Positions 1 to 7,517 of a DNA stretch of 22,572 bases are shown here, piece after piece. Each line of letters starts with the position of its first letter. The first letter of the stretch is position 1. The stretch covers positions 1 through 22,572 of the forward strand of contig CAZJZQ010000052.1 in the NCBI GenBank assembly GCA_964550535.1, read 5' to 3'. The translations under genes were made by a program, and so were the position numbers. Below the pieces are notes generated by a model that saw nothing but the letters and a program-made list of their open reading frames with translations, did no database searches and had not been told where the DNA came from. Source of the stretch: UBA7672 sp964550535. GTDB taxonomy: Bacteria; Pseudomonadota; Alphaproteobacteria; Caulobacterales; Hyphomonadaceae.

Positions 1-50
1 ATGCGAGCGGGACGGAAGCCGCGCGGAAAGCCGCACCGGAGACCGCACTC

Positions 51-263
51 ATGCGCAAGATTCTCGGCTCGATCGCCATTCTGGCCTGGTTGCTGGCCTA
101 TATCGCCGTGGCCGTAGTGATCGGCGACCGGATCGCGCTGGAGCACTGGGGCTGGAAACTGCTCTATTTCCCCATCGCGGGGATCGCCTGGATCCTGCCG
201 GTGAAACCGGTCATCCTCTGGATGCACGCCAAGGACGCCCCCACCGAAAGCCCGGACGTCTAG
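51..263 (+). CDS. DUF2842 small inner-membrane protein
   Basis: This 70-residue protein has two hydrophobic segments, roughly residues 5-24 and 36-55, with a basic N-terminus (MRKILG) and a short polar C-terminal tail. The length, the central tryptophans and the closing P-V-ILWM pattern match my recollection of the alphaproteobacterial DUF2842 family, which has no known function. The ATG at 51 has a GGAG about nine bases upstream, so I prefer it, although the frame stays open to the window edge and a longer protein cannot be excluded. The only downstream sequence before the first assembly gap is about 23 bases, so operon partners cannot be judged. The family call is from memory of the pattern and is moderately secure; the membrane topology is directly visible. 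Confidence 0.75.
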   Translation: MRKILGSIAILAWLLAYIAVAVVIGDRIALEHWGWKLLYFPIAGIAWILPVKPVILWMHAKDAPTESPDV

Positions 264-286
264 CTTTTCGGCCGCGCCGGAAGATC

Positions 287-296
287 NNNNNNNNNN
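287..296. other. Assembly gap (10 N)
   Basis: This is a fixed-length run of 10 N, so the true distance between the DUF2842 gene and the beta-barrel gene is unknown. The first base after the gap is also the first base of a 19-bp inverted repeat, a sign of a fold-back contig end. Confidence 0.98.
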
Positions 297-377
297 GCAC
301 AACGGCGGACGGCGCGGATGCACGGGGCGGTCCTTCGGGGCCGCCCCTTTTGCATTGAGCGCCGTCCGCCGTTGTGC
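297..377. repeat. 19-bp inverted repeat enclosing a terminator hairpin, abutting the gap
   Basis: The left arm GCACAACGGCGGACGGCGC (297-315) is the exact reverse complement of 359-377. Inside lie ATGCA/TGCAT and a 10-bp hairpin (324-347) followed by TTTT on the plus strand. The left arm starts at the first base after the N gap. The enclosed hairpin is the reverse complement of the one after the neighbouring paralogue at 1334-1357, so the loop is probably inverted relative to the real chromosome. I read this as a fold-back assembly product rather than a natural repeat. Confidence 0.8.
324..351 (+). terminator. UUCG-loop terminator hairpin, probably misoriented by assembly
   Basis: The stem is GGGGCGGTCC paired with GGGCCGCCCC (one G-U pair), with a TTCG tetraloop and four T's, reading on the plus strand as given. 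It lies immediately downstream of a minus-strand barrel gene, and the matching hairpin after the paralogue (1334-1357) reads on the minus strand. As RNA, only the UUCG orientation makes the extra-stable tetraloop. I therefore infer that this hairpin belongs to the minus-strand gene ending at 397 and has been flipped together with the fold-back at the gap. Confidence 0.6.
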
Positions 378-396
378 GGCGAAGTGGCGTGAAGTC

Positions 397-1125
397 CTAG
401 TACATCGCCATCACGCCGCCGAGGCTGCCCAGAGCGCCGAACGTGCTGGCGCCGTTGCGGTCGCGGCCTTTCAGCGAGCCGTTGCCGAAGTCATAGCGCA
501 GCGTCAGACCGATCAACTCGCCGCCATCGTTCTCGAACTCGATATGCTCGTAGCTCGCGCCGATGCTGATCGGGGATTTGCCGAAACGGTACTCGACGCC
601 CACGCCGACGGAGACGATGTCCTCGTCGCCAAAGCTCGAGTCCGCATTCGTCCAACCCGCGCCCACGTCGAAACGCAGGTTGTCCGTGGCGAAGTGGCGG
701 TACTGGACGCTGGCACCATACAGATCGACATCGGCGTCATCCAGCTTGCCGAAGCCGGCGCCTACCGCCAGCGTGCCTTTCTCGAAGAAGCGAGCGTACT
801 CGCCACCCACGACATAACCGTTGTCGTAGTCGAAATCGACATAACCGGCATAGCCGCCGAAGGCGTGCTTCTCGTTGATCTTCATCAGGTGCGCCGTGCC
901 GCCGAACGACTCGCCGTCAGTGTCATGATAGTCGACATACGACGCGTCGAGTTTCAGCTTCAGGCCGCCAACATCGAACGCCACCGCGCCATCGACGCCG
1001 TAGTCTTCAAAGTCGCTGTCGAACTTCGTGTAGTTCAGGCCGGCATGGCCGGTCTGGGCGACGGCGGGCGCAGCGAGCACGCCGAGCGCAGCGATCAGGG
1101 AGGCGAGGAGAAGTGTCTTTTTCAT
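397..1125 (-). CDS. Outer-membrane beta-barrel protein, paralogue 1
   Basis: The protein has 242 residues. A Sec signal peptide (KK, a hydrophobic stretch, then APAVAQ) is probably cleaved near residue 23, and the mature protein starts QTGHAG. The rest is alternating amphipathic strands rich in Y, G, D and F (for example GGYAGYVDFDY and VGVGVEYRFG), consistent with a porin-like barrel of roughly ten to twelve strands. The last strand-like segment (GLTLRYDF) is followed by a glycine-rich tail of about 30 residues instead of ending in the usual terminal phenylalanine; the final residue is tyrosine. It is a clear paralogue of the gene ending at 1406, with the same start (QTGHAG-NY), middle (FATDNLRFD-GAG) and tail (DFGNGSLK-RDR). 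The substrate is unknown. It has a separate hairpin upstream and probably its own promoter in 1126-1230. Confidence 0.9.
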   Translation of the reverse strand: MKKTLLLASLIAALGVLAAPAVAQTGHAGLNYTKFDSDFEDYGVDGAVAFDVGGLKLKLDASYVDYHDTDGESFGGTAHLMKINEKHAFGGYAGYVDFDYDNGYVVGGEYARFFEKGTLAVGAGFGKLDDADVDLYGASVQYRHFATDNLRFDVGAGWTNADSSFGDEDIVSVGVGVEYRFGKSPISIGASYEHIEFENDGGELIGLTLRYDFGNGSLKGRDRNGASTFGALGSLGGVMAMY

Positions 1126-1229
1126 TTTGTTTTCCCGTTCGGGTTATTGCGTTTCTTGCCGGACGCGGATGGGAGAATCCGTCGCCACGCCCCTGCTCTA
1201 ACTGCGTCGCCGCAAGGCGTCACGACCGT

Positions 1230-1251
1230 AAAAATGCCGAGACACTCGGCA
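1230..1251 (-). terminator. Short hairpin with U5 tract between the two barrel genes
   Basis: On the minus strand the sequence reads TGCCGAG, a TGT loop, CTCGGCA and then TTTTT, a 7-bp stem with a triloop and a U tract. It lies about 105 bases upstream of the barrel gene starting at 1125 and about 80 bases past the first terminator of the gene ending at 1406. It is either a back-up terminator for that gene or an attenuator for the next one. The flanking AAAAATGC sequence is repeated on both sides. Confidence 0.5.
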
Positions 1252-1333
1252 AAAATGCAGAGGGCTCCGCAGCGGACCGGCGTTCCTCACGTCTTGCGAG
1301 AATGCGGCCCGGGGGCCCCCGCCAAACGCAAAC

Positions 1334-1357
1334 GGGGCGGCCCCGAAGGACCGCCCC
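1334..1357 (-). terminator. UUCG-loop terminator after barrel paralogue 2
   Basis: On the minus strand a 10-bp GC stem (GGGGCGGTCC with GGGCCGCCCC) closes a TTCG tetraloop, and the following sequence is T-rich (GTTTGCGTTT). It lies about 50 bases after the stop of the gene ending at 1406. The 24 bases are identical in sequence, but opposite in orientation, to the hairpin at 324-347. Confidence 0.75.
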
Positions 1358-1405
1358 GCTGTAGCCAACCCTCGCCTCAATACGGCGAGGGGAAGTTCAC
1401 GTCGC

Positions 1406-2155
1406 TCAGGAAGCGCCGAACAGCATCGAAGCGCCACCGAGGCCACCGGCTCCGCCGAACGTGCCCGAACCCGAACGGTCACGCGCTTTCAGCGAGCCGT
1501 TGCCGAAGTCGAAGCGCAGCGTAGCCGCCAGGATGTCGATGCCTTGGCCGAACAGGTCGTCAGCGTCGATGTAGGTGTAGTTAGCACCGAGGCTGATCGG
1601 CGAGCCACCGAAGCGGTACTCGACGCCAGCGCTGACCGACACGGCATCTTCGTCCAGGAAGCCGGCGTCGTAGTTGCTGAAGCCAGCGCCCAGGTCGAAG
1701 CGCAGGTTGTCCGTCGCGAAGATGCGGTATTCAGCACCGAGGTTCCAGACGTCCAGGTCAGAGTCATCAAACGTGGCGTAGCCGAGGTTCACGGCCAGCG
1801 TGCTGCCCGCAAAGAACTTGGCGTATTCGCCGCCGACGGAAATACCCGTGTCGGCGTCGAGATCGGCGTAGCCGACATAGCCACCGATCGCGCGGCTGTC
1901 GTTCAGCGACATCAGGTGAGCCGTCGCGCCGAACGTGCTGTTCAGGTCGTCGGAGTCGGTGACGTAGCCGTCGAGCACAACCGTAAGACCAGCGCCGGCG
2001 CCGAACGCGACGGAACCGTCAATGCCGTAGGTTTCAGCGTCGCCGCCTTCGATGCTGGCGTAGTTGACGCCGGCATGGCCGGTTTGAGCGAAAGCCGGAG
2101 CGGAGAGGAGTCCGAGGCCAGCGGCCACGGAGGCGAGAACTGCAACTTTTTTCAT
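1406..2155 (-). CDS. Outer-membrane beta-barrel protein, paralogue 2
   Basis: The protein has 249 residues. I chose the start at 2155 (MKKVAVLAS) because it gives a clean signal peptide ending APAFAQ and has an AGAAG ribosome site just upstream; the open frame continues 38 codons further but encodes a cysteine/arginine-rich stretch unlike an N-terminus. The mature protein is strand-rich (GGYVGYADLD, GAEYRIFATDNLRFD, SAGVEYRFGGSPISLG) and parallels the gene at 397-1125 almost strand by strand. It also ends in a tail (DFGNGSLKARDRSG, then FGGAGGLGG) after the last strand. Both genes carry AACCCG(AA/TT)CGG followed by an A-rich stretch directly before the ribosome site, which suggests shared leader control or recent duplication. 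It is most likely a general porin-like barrel; no ligand can be assigned. Confidence 0.9.
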   Translation of the reverse strand: MKKVAVLASVAAGLGLLSAPAFAQTGHAGVNYASIEGGDAETYGIDGSVAFGAGAGLTVVLDGYVTDSDDLNSTFGATAHLMSLNDSRAIGGYVGYADLDADTGISVGGEYAKFFAGSTLAVNLGYATFDDSDLDVWNLGAEYRIFATDNLRFDLGAGFSNYDAGFLDEDAVSVSAGVEYRFGGSPISLGANYTYIDADDLFGQGIDILAATLRFDFGNGSLKARDRSGSGTFGGAGGLGGASMLFGAS

Positions 2156-2439
2156 GTCTTCTTTTTTCCGAACGGGTTGTGGGCATGTGTGCCCGCGCCT
2201 GAGATAGCAACGCGCCCGCCGAGTCGCTGTAGCTGCCGCGCAACAAAGCAGTGCGATCTGCATCTGCATAAAACTTCGGCAACGCCTAAAAAATCAGGAA
2301 TATTTTTACGATTGTGATTTGCCCGATGCGTGCTCGTGGCTCGCGTTTCGGCGCCATTCAACGTGCTCACACAAACGCAGACAGAGCAGCTCTTGCGCAC
2401 ACTCCAGAAGAGCGCACCGCGCCGCACGGAAGGCCGCCC
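2156..2439. other. Intergenic region with an AT-rich patch
   Basis: These 284 bases separate the start of barrel paralogue 2 from the end of the peroxidase gene, both on the minus strand. The only notable point is an AT-rich block at about 2287-2320 (AAAAAATCAGGAATATTTTT), unusual in this GC-rich DNA. It could be a promoter up-element or a weak transcription stop for the peroxidase gene. I could not fix a convincing -35/-10 pair. Confidence 0.4.
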
Positions 2440-2928
2440 CTATCCTTGCAACGACAGGGCACGATCAATAGCGCCGCGAAGCTGGGAGTTGTCCGGCTCG
2501 ATGCGCGAAGGGAAAGCCGCAAACGCCGCCCCATCACCCGCCACCAACAGTTTGTGGAAGTTCCATGCGGGATGCGCCGCCCGCCCCAGCGACTGCCGCA
2601 TCCATTTGTAGAACGGATGCGCCTTGGCGCCTTTCACATTGGTCTTCCCCGTCATCGGGAAGGTGACAGCGTAGTTCACCCGGCAGAAAGCAGCGATCTC
2701 CGCCTCCCCCTCTGGCTCCTGCCACATGAACTGGTTGCAGGGCACGCCCAGCACAGTGAATCCCCGCGGCGCGTATTCATCGTGCAGCCTCTGCATGCCA
2801 GCATATTGCGGCGTGAAGCTGCACCGCGACGCAACATTCACCACCAGCATCGCCTGCCCCTCGAAGCGCTTCAGCGGCAGCGGGGATCCATCAATCGCGG
2901 TGAACCCGAAATCATACGCCGTCGTCAT
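2440..2928 (-). CDS. Glutathione peroxidase family (thioredoxin-type) thiol peroxidase
   Basis: This 162-residue protein reduces hydroperoxides using a cysteine in a thioredoxin fold. The active-site segment NVASRCSFTPQY places the peroxidatic cysteine at residue 36. The second block GVPCNQFMWQEP supplies the catalytic glutamine (Q70), and WNFHK supplies W122 and N123, completing the usual Cys-Gln-Trp-Asn tetrad. C82 in FCRVNYAVTFP sits where the resolving cysteine of thioredoxin-dependent members is found, so thioredoxin rather than glutathione is the likelier reductant (family knowledge). There is no signal peptide, so it is cytoplasmic. The length is normal. The usual GG before QEP is replaced by MW, a small deviation. 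It is transcribed away from the GNAT gene at 2970, with about 40 bases between the starts. Confidence 0.92.
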   Translation of the reverse strand: MTTAYDFGFTAIDGSPLPLKRFEGQAMLVVNVASRCSFTPQYAGMQRLHDEYAPRGFTVLGVPCNQFMWQEPEGEAEIAAFCRVNYAVTFPMTGKTNVKGAKAHPFYKWMRQSLGRAAHPAWNFHKLLVAGDGAAFAAFPSRIEPDNSQLRGAIDRALSLQG

Positions 2929-2969
2929 CGGTTCATTCCAGTTCGCGGATCATTGTTCCATTTGCGAAA

Positions 2970-3617
2970 ATGAGAGCCTATCCCTCGGCTGACAATGCCA
3001 TGCCGGGATCGCTTTCCATGCTCTCCACCGGATTTCACCCTGTACCGCCCGGCCATGTGGCCTTCGTGGTGACGCATCTCGAAATGCACGAGAAGCCGCG
3101 CCCGAAGGCGGCGCCGCTCGGCCCGCGCGCTTTCGAGCTGGTCCGCGTCCCGTCGCCGGACATCGAAGAAAGCCGCGCCCTCTTCCGCCGGATCGGGGAA
3201 AACTGGCTGTGCTTTTCCCGCCTGCAAAAAACGGATGAGGAACTGACGGCCACTTTCAGCGGCCCGGCCTATGAAGTCTATCATGCGCGCCAGCGCAGCG
3301 GCGTCATCGGCCTCGCGGAGATCGACTTCCGCATCCCCGGCGAAGCCGAAATCGCCTTCTTCGGTCTGGTCCCCGAAGCCATTGGCTCTGGCGCAGGCAA
3401 GTGGCTGATGAACCAGACCCTGGCGCGCGCCTGGCGGCCGGGCGTGTCGCGCGTCTGGCTGCACACCTGCACCGCAGACCACCCCGCTGCGCTGCCCTTC
3501 TACCTGCGCGCCGGTTTCAAGCCGTTCAAACGCTCGGTGGAAATCGCCCCCGACCCACGCCTGTCCGGCCTGCTCGCTCCGGGCGCAGGGCAACACGTCC
3601 CGCTGATCGAGAGGTGA
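2970..3617 (+). CDS. GNAT-family N-acetyltransferase
   Basis: The protein has up to 215 residues. The C-terminal half shows the GNAT acetyl-CoA fold: IGLAEIDFRIPGEAEIAFFG (beta strands), then the pyrophosphate-binding loop VPEAIGSGAGKWLM, then VWLHTCTADHPAALPFYLRAGFKPF, the common HP-AL-FY-AGF ending. The N-terminal half (PVPPGHVAFVVTHLEMHEKP) is typical of an alphaproteobacterial GNAT subgroup. The substrate cannot be predicted. The start is uncertain: no good ribosome site precedes 2970, and the ATG at 3018 (MLSTGFHPVPPG) starts closer to where the conserved region begins. It is followed by about 85 non-coding bases before the next gene. Confidence 0.88.
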   Translation: MRAYPSADNAMPGSLSMLSTGFHPVPPGHVAFVVTHLEMHEKPRPKAAPLGPRAFELVRVPSPDIEESRALFRRIGENWLCFSRLQKTDEELTATFSGPAYEVYHARQRSGVIGLAEIDFRIPGEAEIAFFGLVPEAIGSGAGKWLMNQTLARAWRPGVSRVWLHTCTADHPAALPFYLRAGFKPFKRSVEIAPDPRLSGLLAPGAGQHVPLIER

Positions 3618-3702
3618 CCGCCGCTTCGCAGACCTGCCCGTTGCTTTACGTTCAGGGGGAAATACGTACAACTGCGCAATCATCAGGCGGAGGGGCAAAT
3701 CA

Positions 3703-4116
3703 ATGACTGTAGTAATCCGGGGAAAGGCTTCCGATCTCGACCGCGGCAGCGACAATACCATTGTCCATGGACGGAATGGTCCGGCGCACATCGTGAACCA
3801 GCTCGCCTCCCTGCGTATCGACAACAAACCGGTGATCTTCCGGTCGCGCACTCTGGTGTCGATCAAGGAGGGAGACGAGGTCATCGCCGCCGGCAGCATG
3901 AAGAACGGTACGCTGGACGCCCTGGCGCTGCGCAACGTCTCAACGGGCGCGAGCTATCTGCATGGCCTCATCGTGCCGGTCATCCTGGTGGGGGCGCTTC
4001 TGATGATCTCGCTGTCCATAATGCCCTTCGGCATCATCTTCTTGCTGATCGCCGTTCCGTTCGCGTGGCGTATCTGGACCGTGTGGCAAGCCGCAAAGGC
4101 CGTGAAAGCCGGATAG
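3703..4116 (+). CDS. Small membrane protein with beta-rich N-terminal domain, function unknown
   Basis: The protein has 137 residues and a strong ribosome site (GGAGGGG, about eight bases before the ATG). Residues 1-80 look beta-rich and soluble (IRGKASDL, PVIFRSRTLVSIKEGDEV), resembling a small OB-like or NfeD-like fold. Residues about 85-105 and 107-122 are two closely spaced membrane segments (LIVPVILVGALLMISLSIM and FGIIFLLIAVPFAWRIW), followed by a short basic tail. I do not recognise a family. Its stop lies nine bases from the stop of the convergent amphi-Trp gene, so the two transcripts must overlap or end within each other. Confidence 0.8.
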   Translation: MTVVIRGKASDLDRGSDNTIVHGRNGPAHIVNQLASLRIDNKPVIFRSRTLVSIKEGDEVIAAGSMKNGTLDALALRNVSTGASYLHGLIVPVILVGALLMISLSIMPFGIIFLLIAVPFAWRIWTVWQAAKAVKAG

Positions 4117-4125
4117 CGGAAACGC

Positions 4126-4353
4126 TCAGCCCTCCGGCTTCCACTTGATCTGGAATTCAATCTCTTCGCCTTCACTGTCCCGCTCGTGCTCGATGTTGAA
4201 CACGGCGCGGGCCGGAACGCGCACGCGCTCCCCGGCGATCTGGATGGTGAAAGCTTCGCCCCGCTCCAGACTGTCCGCGAAACGGCGCAGCTTCGCTATG
4301 AACTGGGCGCGGGCATAGCTCTTCTCAATGTCGCGTGATTTCTTCGCAGCCAT
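4126..4353 (-). CDS. amphi-Trp domain protein
   Basis: The 75-residue protein starts with a basic, helical N-terminus (KKSRDIEKSYARAQFIAKLRR), followed by LADSL-type helix residues, then strand segments ending EEIEFQIKWKPEG. This layout, with the conserved closing aliphatic-X-W strand, fits the amphi-Trp domain, a small family of unknown function named for its alternating C-terminal strand with tryptophan. It is cytoplasmic. It is divergent from the gene at 4395, with only 41 bases between the two starts, so the promoters must overlap each other's coding regions or be very compact. Confidence 0.75.
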   Translation of the reverse strand: MAAKKSRDIEKSYARAQFIAKLRRFADSLERGEAFTIQIAGERVRVPARAVFNIEHERDSEGEEIEFQIKWKPEG

Positions 4354-4394
4354 GGCGGCGATCTCTCCTGTCCTGAACGGCTCACATTGATCTC

Positions 4395-4925
4395 ATGAAT
4401 CCCCCGCCCCGCAAGCCGCACTATTTCGACGGCGCGAACGGCGGCTGGCGTGCGCCGGATCAGGCCGCCCGCCACCTGCTTGGCCAGATCGCCAGCCACG
4501 CCGGGATTTTCCACGACTGGGTCATCGAGAATACCGGCGCATGGGTCGAGATCACGCTGCTCGATCATCAGCCTGAACAGAGCACGCGCATCGGGTTCAC
4601 CTGCAATGGCGCAGCCGGCGAACTCATCGCCAGCGCACATGCAGGCGGCTGGGTGCAGCTCACCGCGCGCGTAAGTGGACAGGACGTGTTCAGCGCCTTT
4701 GCGGAACAGCCTTACGAAGAATACGAACTCTGGTCCGGCGGCGCTCCGCCCGCTGACGAGAGCCGCGAAGCGCCGGGCCGCGCCAGCAAGAAGATGTTCT
4801 GGATCTGCCTGTCCGCCGCCGCCTGGCCCGCGCTCCGGCCTGTCGCGAATGGCGACACGTTCATCACCATCGCGATCGACGAAAACCGCCTGCGCCAGCG
4901 CGACGTCGCAACCGAAGACGTATAG
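4395..4925 (+). CDS. Hypothetical protein, soluble, unknown function
   Basis: The protein has 176 residues, with no signal peptide and no membrane segment. It starts MNPPPRKPHYFDGANGGW. A mixed alpha/beta middle (HDWVIENTGAWVEITLLDH, STRIGFTCNGAAGELIASAHAGGWVQLTARVSG) is followed by a proline- and acid-rich linker around residues 116-130 and a final segment ending IAIDENRLRQRDVATEDV. I do not recognise the family. Codon use is like that of the neighbours, and the opposite frames hold only shadow frames, which supports its being coding. There is no clear ribosome site before 4395. The EF-hand gene follows 126 bases downstream on the same strand. Confidence 0.65.
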   Translation: MNPPPRKPHYFDGANGGWRAPDQAARHLLGQIASHAGIFHDWVIENTGAWVEITLLDHQPEQSTRIGFTCNGAAGELIASAHAGGWVQLTARVSGQDVFSAFAEQPYEEYELWSGGAPPADESREAPGRASKKMFWICLSAAAWPALRPVANGDTFITIAIDENRLRQRDVATEDV

Positions 4926-5051
4926 CGACGCCCTCCAGGTCATGCTGCAAAAGACCGACGGAAATTCCCGGACCGCCCGTTTGTGGCCTGACCAGCGAGT
5001 TGACCCGGATTGGCAATCGCCGCCGGGCGGGCGCTGGATAGGGAGAAAAAC

Positions 5052-5330
5052 ATGAAACTGTTGAAAGCCGCCGTTGCCGCTTCGGTGGCGCTGGCCATTG
5101 CAGCCCCTGCCTTCGCACAAGGCGCGCCGACGCCGGAACAGCGCGCCGCGCGTTTCGACGCTGGCGACACCGACAAGGACGGCAAGCTGACGAAAGCCGA
5201 ATTCGTCGCCCAGCTCCCGGCGCAAGCCCAGGGCATGGCCGACCAGATCTGGGCGCGCTACGACACCAAGAACGCAGGCTCGGTCACCAAGGAAGAATAT
5301 CTCGCCGTGCAGCCGATGCAGCGGCCCTGA
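5052..5330 (+). CDS. Secreted small EF-hand protein
   Basis: The 92-residue protein has a signal peptide (MKLLKAAVAASVALAIAAPA, then FAQ), with cleavage expected around residue 23. One canonical calcium-binding loop, D39-T-D-K-D-G-K-L-T-K-A-E50, has every ligand position filled. A second loop at D71-E82 (DTKNAGSVTKEE) has lysine and alanine at ligand positions 3 and 5 and is probably degenerate. It is likely periplasmic and may act as a calcium-buffering or sensing protein. I place the start at 5052, not at the upstream in-frame ATG at 5010, because GGGAG precedes it at good spacing and the signal peptide begins there. A strong terminator follows at 5370. Confidence 0.9.
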   Translation: MKLLKAAVAASVALAIAAPAFAQGAPTPEQRAARFDAGDTDKDGKLTKAEFVAQLPAQAQGMADQIWARYDTKNAGSVTKEEYLAVQPMQRP

Positions 5331-5369
5331 TCCTCTGACGATACGAACCGCCGGCTAAAAACCGGAAGA

Positions 5370-5404
5370 ACGGCCAGCGTGTCTCGCGCTGGCCGTTTTG
5401 TTTT
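5370..5404 (+). terminator. Rho-independent terminator after the EF-hand gene
   Basis: A perfect 10-bp stem ACGGCCAGCG/CGCTGGCCGT with a seven-base loop is followed by TTTTGTTTT. It reads on the plus strand only and lies 40 bases past the EF-hand stop. The 100 bases from 5405 to the ABC gene hold nothing else that I can support. Confidence 0.92.
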
Positions 5405-5504
5405 CAGCGTCCAGGGCGAACCGCCGGGCGGCGGCGAGATCACGGGCCCCAACTGCCCCAAGGCGCTAAGCTATCTCGCGCAGGCGAACATCAACTGACG
5501 CCCG

Positions 5505-7400
5505 CTACTGCGCCGCAACGTCCTGCGGCGCCGCGCTGTCCGCCGTCCGCGCCTGGCGGCTCCACAGGTCGGCATAGAGACCGCCCTTTACCAGCAGTTC
5601 GGCATGCGTCCCGCGTTCTGCAACGCGCCCCTTGTCCAGCACGATGATCTCGTCGGCGCCCGCCACGGTGGACAAACGGTGCGCAACGATCAGCGTCGTG
5701 CGATCCCGCGCCGCCTCTTCCAGCGCCGCCTGAACCTCGGCTTCGGTGCCGGAGTCCAACGCCGACGTCGCTTCGTCCAGCACAAGGATTGCAGGGTCCT
5801 TCAGGATCGCGCGCGCGATGCCCACGCGCTGTTTCTCGCCGCCTGACAGCTTCACGCCCCGCTCGCCCACCCGCGTCTCCCATCGCTGGGGCAGCGCTTC
5901 GATAAAGTCCAGCAACTTGGCTCGCCGCGCCGCATCGCGCAGTTCATCCTCCGTTGCGTCCGGCTTCCCATAGATCAGGTTGTCGCGGATGGACGTGTTG
6001 AACAGCACCACCTCCTGCGGAACCAGTCCGATGGAATCCCGCAGGCTCAGTTGGCTCACGCCGCGCACATCCTGCCCGTCCACCATCACACGTCCCGACT
6101 GCGCATCGTAGAAACGGAACAGCAGTTTCAGCAGCGTGGACTTCCCCGAACCCGACGGCCCGACAATCGCCAGCCTCGATCCCGCCGGCGCCGTAAACGA
6201 CACGCTTTCCAGTCCCGCCGAACGCGCATCATGCGCAAACGAAACATTCTCGAACCGCACTTCGCCGCCGCGTTCCACGAACGGCTGCGCCTCCGGCGCA
6301 TCCGCGACTTCGGACTTCATTCCCAGCAGTCCGTACAGCTTCTCCAGATCCACCGCCCCCTGCCGGATCTCGCGGAAGGCCCAGCCAAGAATGTTCAACG
6401 GCCGGTAGAGGTTCGTCATGATGAGAACCACCGCCGCCATGTCGCCGGGCTGCACGCGCCCCTCATACGTCGCCACCGCAGTCAGCAGCGCCACCACCGT
6501 CAGGCCCAGCGCCATGATGACGTCCTGCCCCGCATTCAGCAGCGCCATCGAACGCGTCACACGCACCGACTCCAAATTATAGGCGCGCATGGCGCCGTCA
6601 TAGCGCTGCGTCTCGCGATCCTCGGCGGCGAAAGCTTTCACAGTCTCGAAATTGGTAAGGCTGTCCACCGCCATGGCGCGCAGCTCGGTGTCAGCCTCGT
6701 TCATGCGGCGGCGCTGCGCCACACGCCAGTTGGTCACCACGCCCGTGAACACAGCGTAGATCACCACCGTCACCACGGCGGTCAACGCCGCCCACACGCT
6801 ATACCGCGCCGCCAGAACCGCGGCCGCCAGCCCCAGCTCGATCACCGTCGGCCCGATGTTGAACCCGAGAAAGCGGATCAGGTAATCCAGCGCCGCCACG
6901 CCGCGGTCGATCACCCTGTTCAGCGCACCCGTACGCCGCGTCTGGTGAAACCGCAGCGACAGGTTCTGCGCATGACCATAGGCGTCCACCGCAATCAGGC
7001 GCTGGGCGTCCTGGCTCACCGGCGCGAACAGCGCGTCGCGAAGATATGGCAGGTTCGCGGACGCAATCCGCGCCAGCGTCCACCACCCCAGCAACAGGAT
7101 CACGGCGCCCAACACCGCATCCGGCCCGGTCAGCGCGTTGATCGCATCGCCGAAATAGACCGGCGCGATCACGGCGAACACCTTGGCCGCCAACGTCAGA
7201 CCAAGCGCCAGAACCATCATCGGCCGCCAGCGTTTCAACTCGGGGCGTGCAAGGATCCGCCCTATCCGCACCAGTGAGGAGCCGACTCCGGCGTCGCGGC
7301 TCTCAATGGCGTCGATGTCGGCCCCCGCCTGAGCGGAACGGGCCTGAGAAGAGTTGGCCTGAGAGGAATCGGAATGTGCGGAACGGAGATGAATAGACAT
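5505..7400 (-). CDS. Atm1-type ABC exporter (fused membrane and ATPase domains)
   Basis: The 631-residue half-transporter works as a homodimer in the inner membrane. Residues about 62-340 form the six-helix ABC type I exporter domain. Residues 375-610 form the ATPase, with Walker A GPSGSGKS (414-421), signature LSGGE (518-522), Walker B ILVLDE (538-543) and the switch histidine H574. The segments NLSLRFHQTRRTGALNRVIDRG and FREIRQGAVDLEKLYGLL are hallmarks of the Atm1/ABCB7 group, which exports glutathione-linked sulfur compounds and heavy-metal conjugates. The start at 7400 is chosen because the frame upstream to 8057 overlaps the LOG gene on the other strand and is a shadow. The first 30 residues are a polar, low-complexity stretch with repeated SSQA/SAQA units. 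The LOG gene diverges from it 117 bases away. Confidence 0.92.
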   Translation of the reverse strand: MSIHLRSAHSDSSQANSSQARSAQAGADIDAIESRDAGVGSSLVRIGRILARPELKRWRPMMVLALGLTLAAKVFAVIAPVYFGDAINALTGPDAVLGAVILLLGWWTLARIASANLPYLRDALFAPVSQDAQRLIAVDAYGHAQNLSLRFHQTRRTGALNRVIDRGVAALDYLIRFLGFNIGPTVIELGLAAAVLAARYSVWAALTAVVTVVIYAVFTGVVTNWRVAQRRRMNEADTELRAMAVDSLTNFETVKAFAAEDRETQRYDGAMRAYNLESVRVTRSMALLNAGQDVIMALGLTVVALLTAVATYEGRVQPGDMAAVVLIMTNLYRPLNILGWAFREIRQGAVDLEKLYGLLGMKSEVADAPEAQPFVERGGEVRFENVSFAHDARSAGLESVSFTAPAGSRLAIVGPSGSGKSTLLKLLFRFYDAQSGRVMVDGQDVRGVSQLSLRDSIGLVPQEVVLFNTSIRDNLIYGKPDATEDELRDAARRAKLLDFIEALPQRWETRVGERGVKLSGGEKQRVGIARAILKDPAILVLDEATSALDSGTEAEVQAALEEAARDRTTLIVAHRLSTVAGADEIIVLDKGRVAERGTHAELLVKGGLYADLWSRQARTADSAAPQDVAAQ

Positions 7401-7517
7401 GTCGCGCCCTATGTAAGGGCCGTTTCGCTCCGGCGCCAGCAATCGTGCAACCGCTGCTGATATCTTTGCCGCCGCCCCGAACCAGCGCATCCTGCCCAAC
7501 CAGGAAATGGAGCTTTC

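Noticed and set aside
355..1524. Long plus-strand open frame across the first barrel gene
   Set aside because: It is the antisense shadow of a GC-rich gene; the translation is low-complexity and the minus strand has a signal peptide and barrel pattern.
5405..5504. Plus-strand open stretch ending in ALSYLAQANIN and a stop
   Set aside because: It has no start codon or ribosome site and lies behind a strong terminator; it may be a decayed gene end but cannot be supported.
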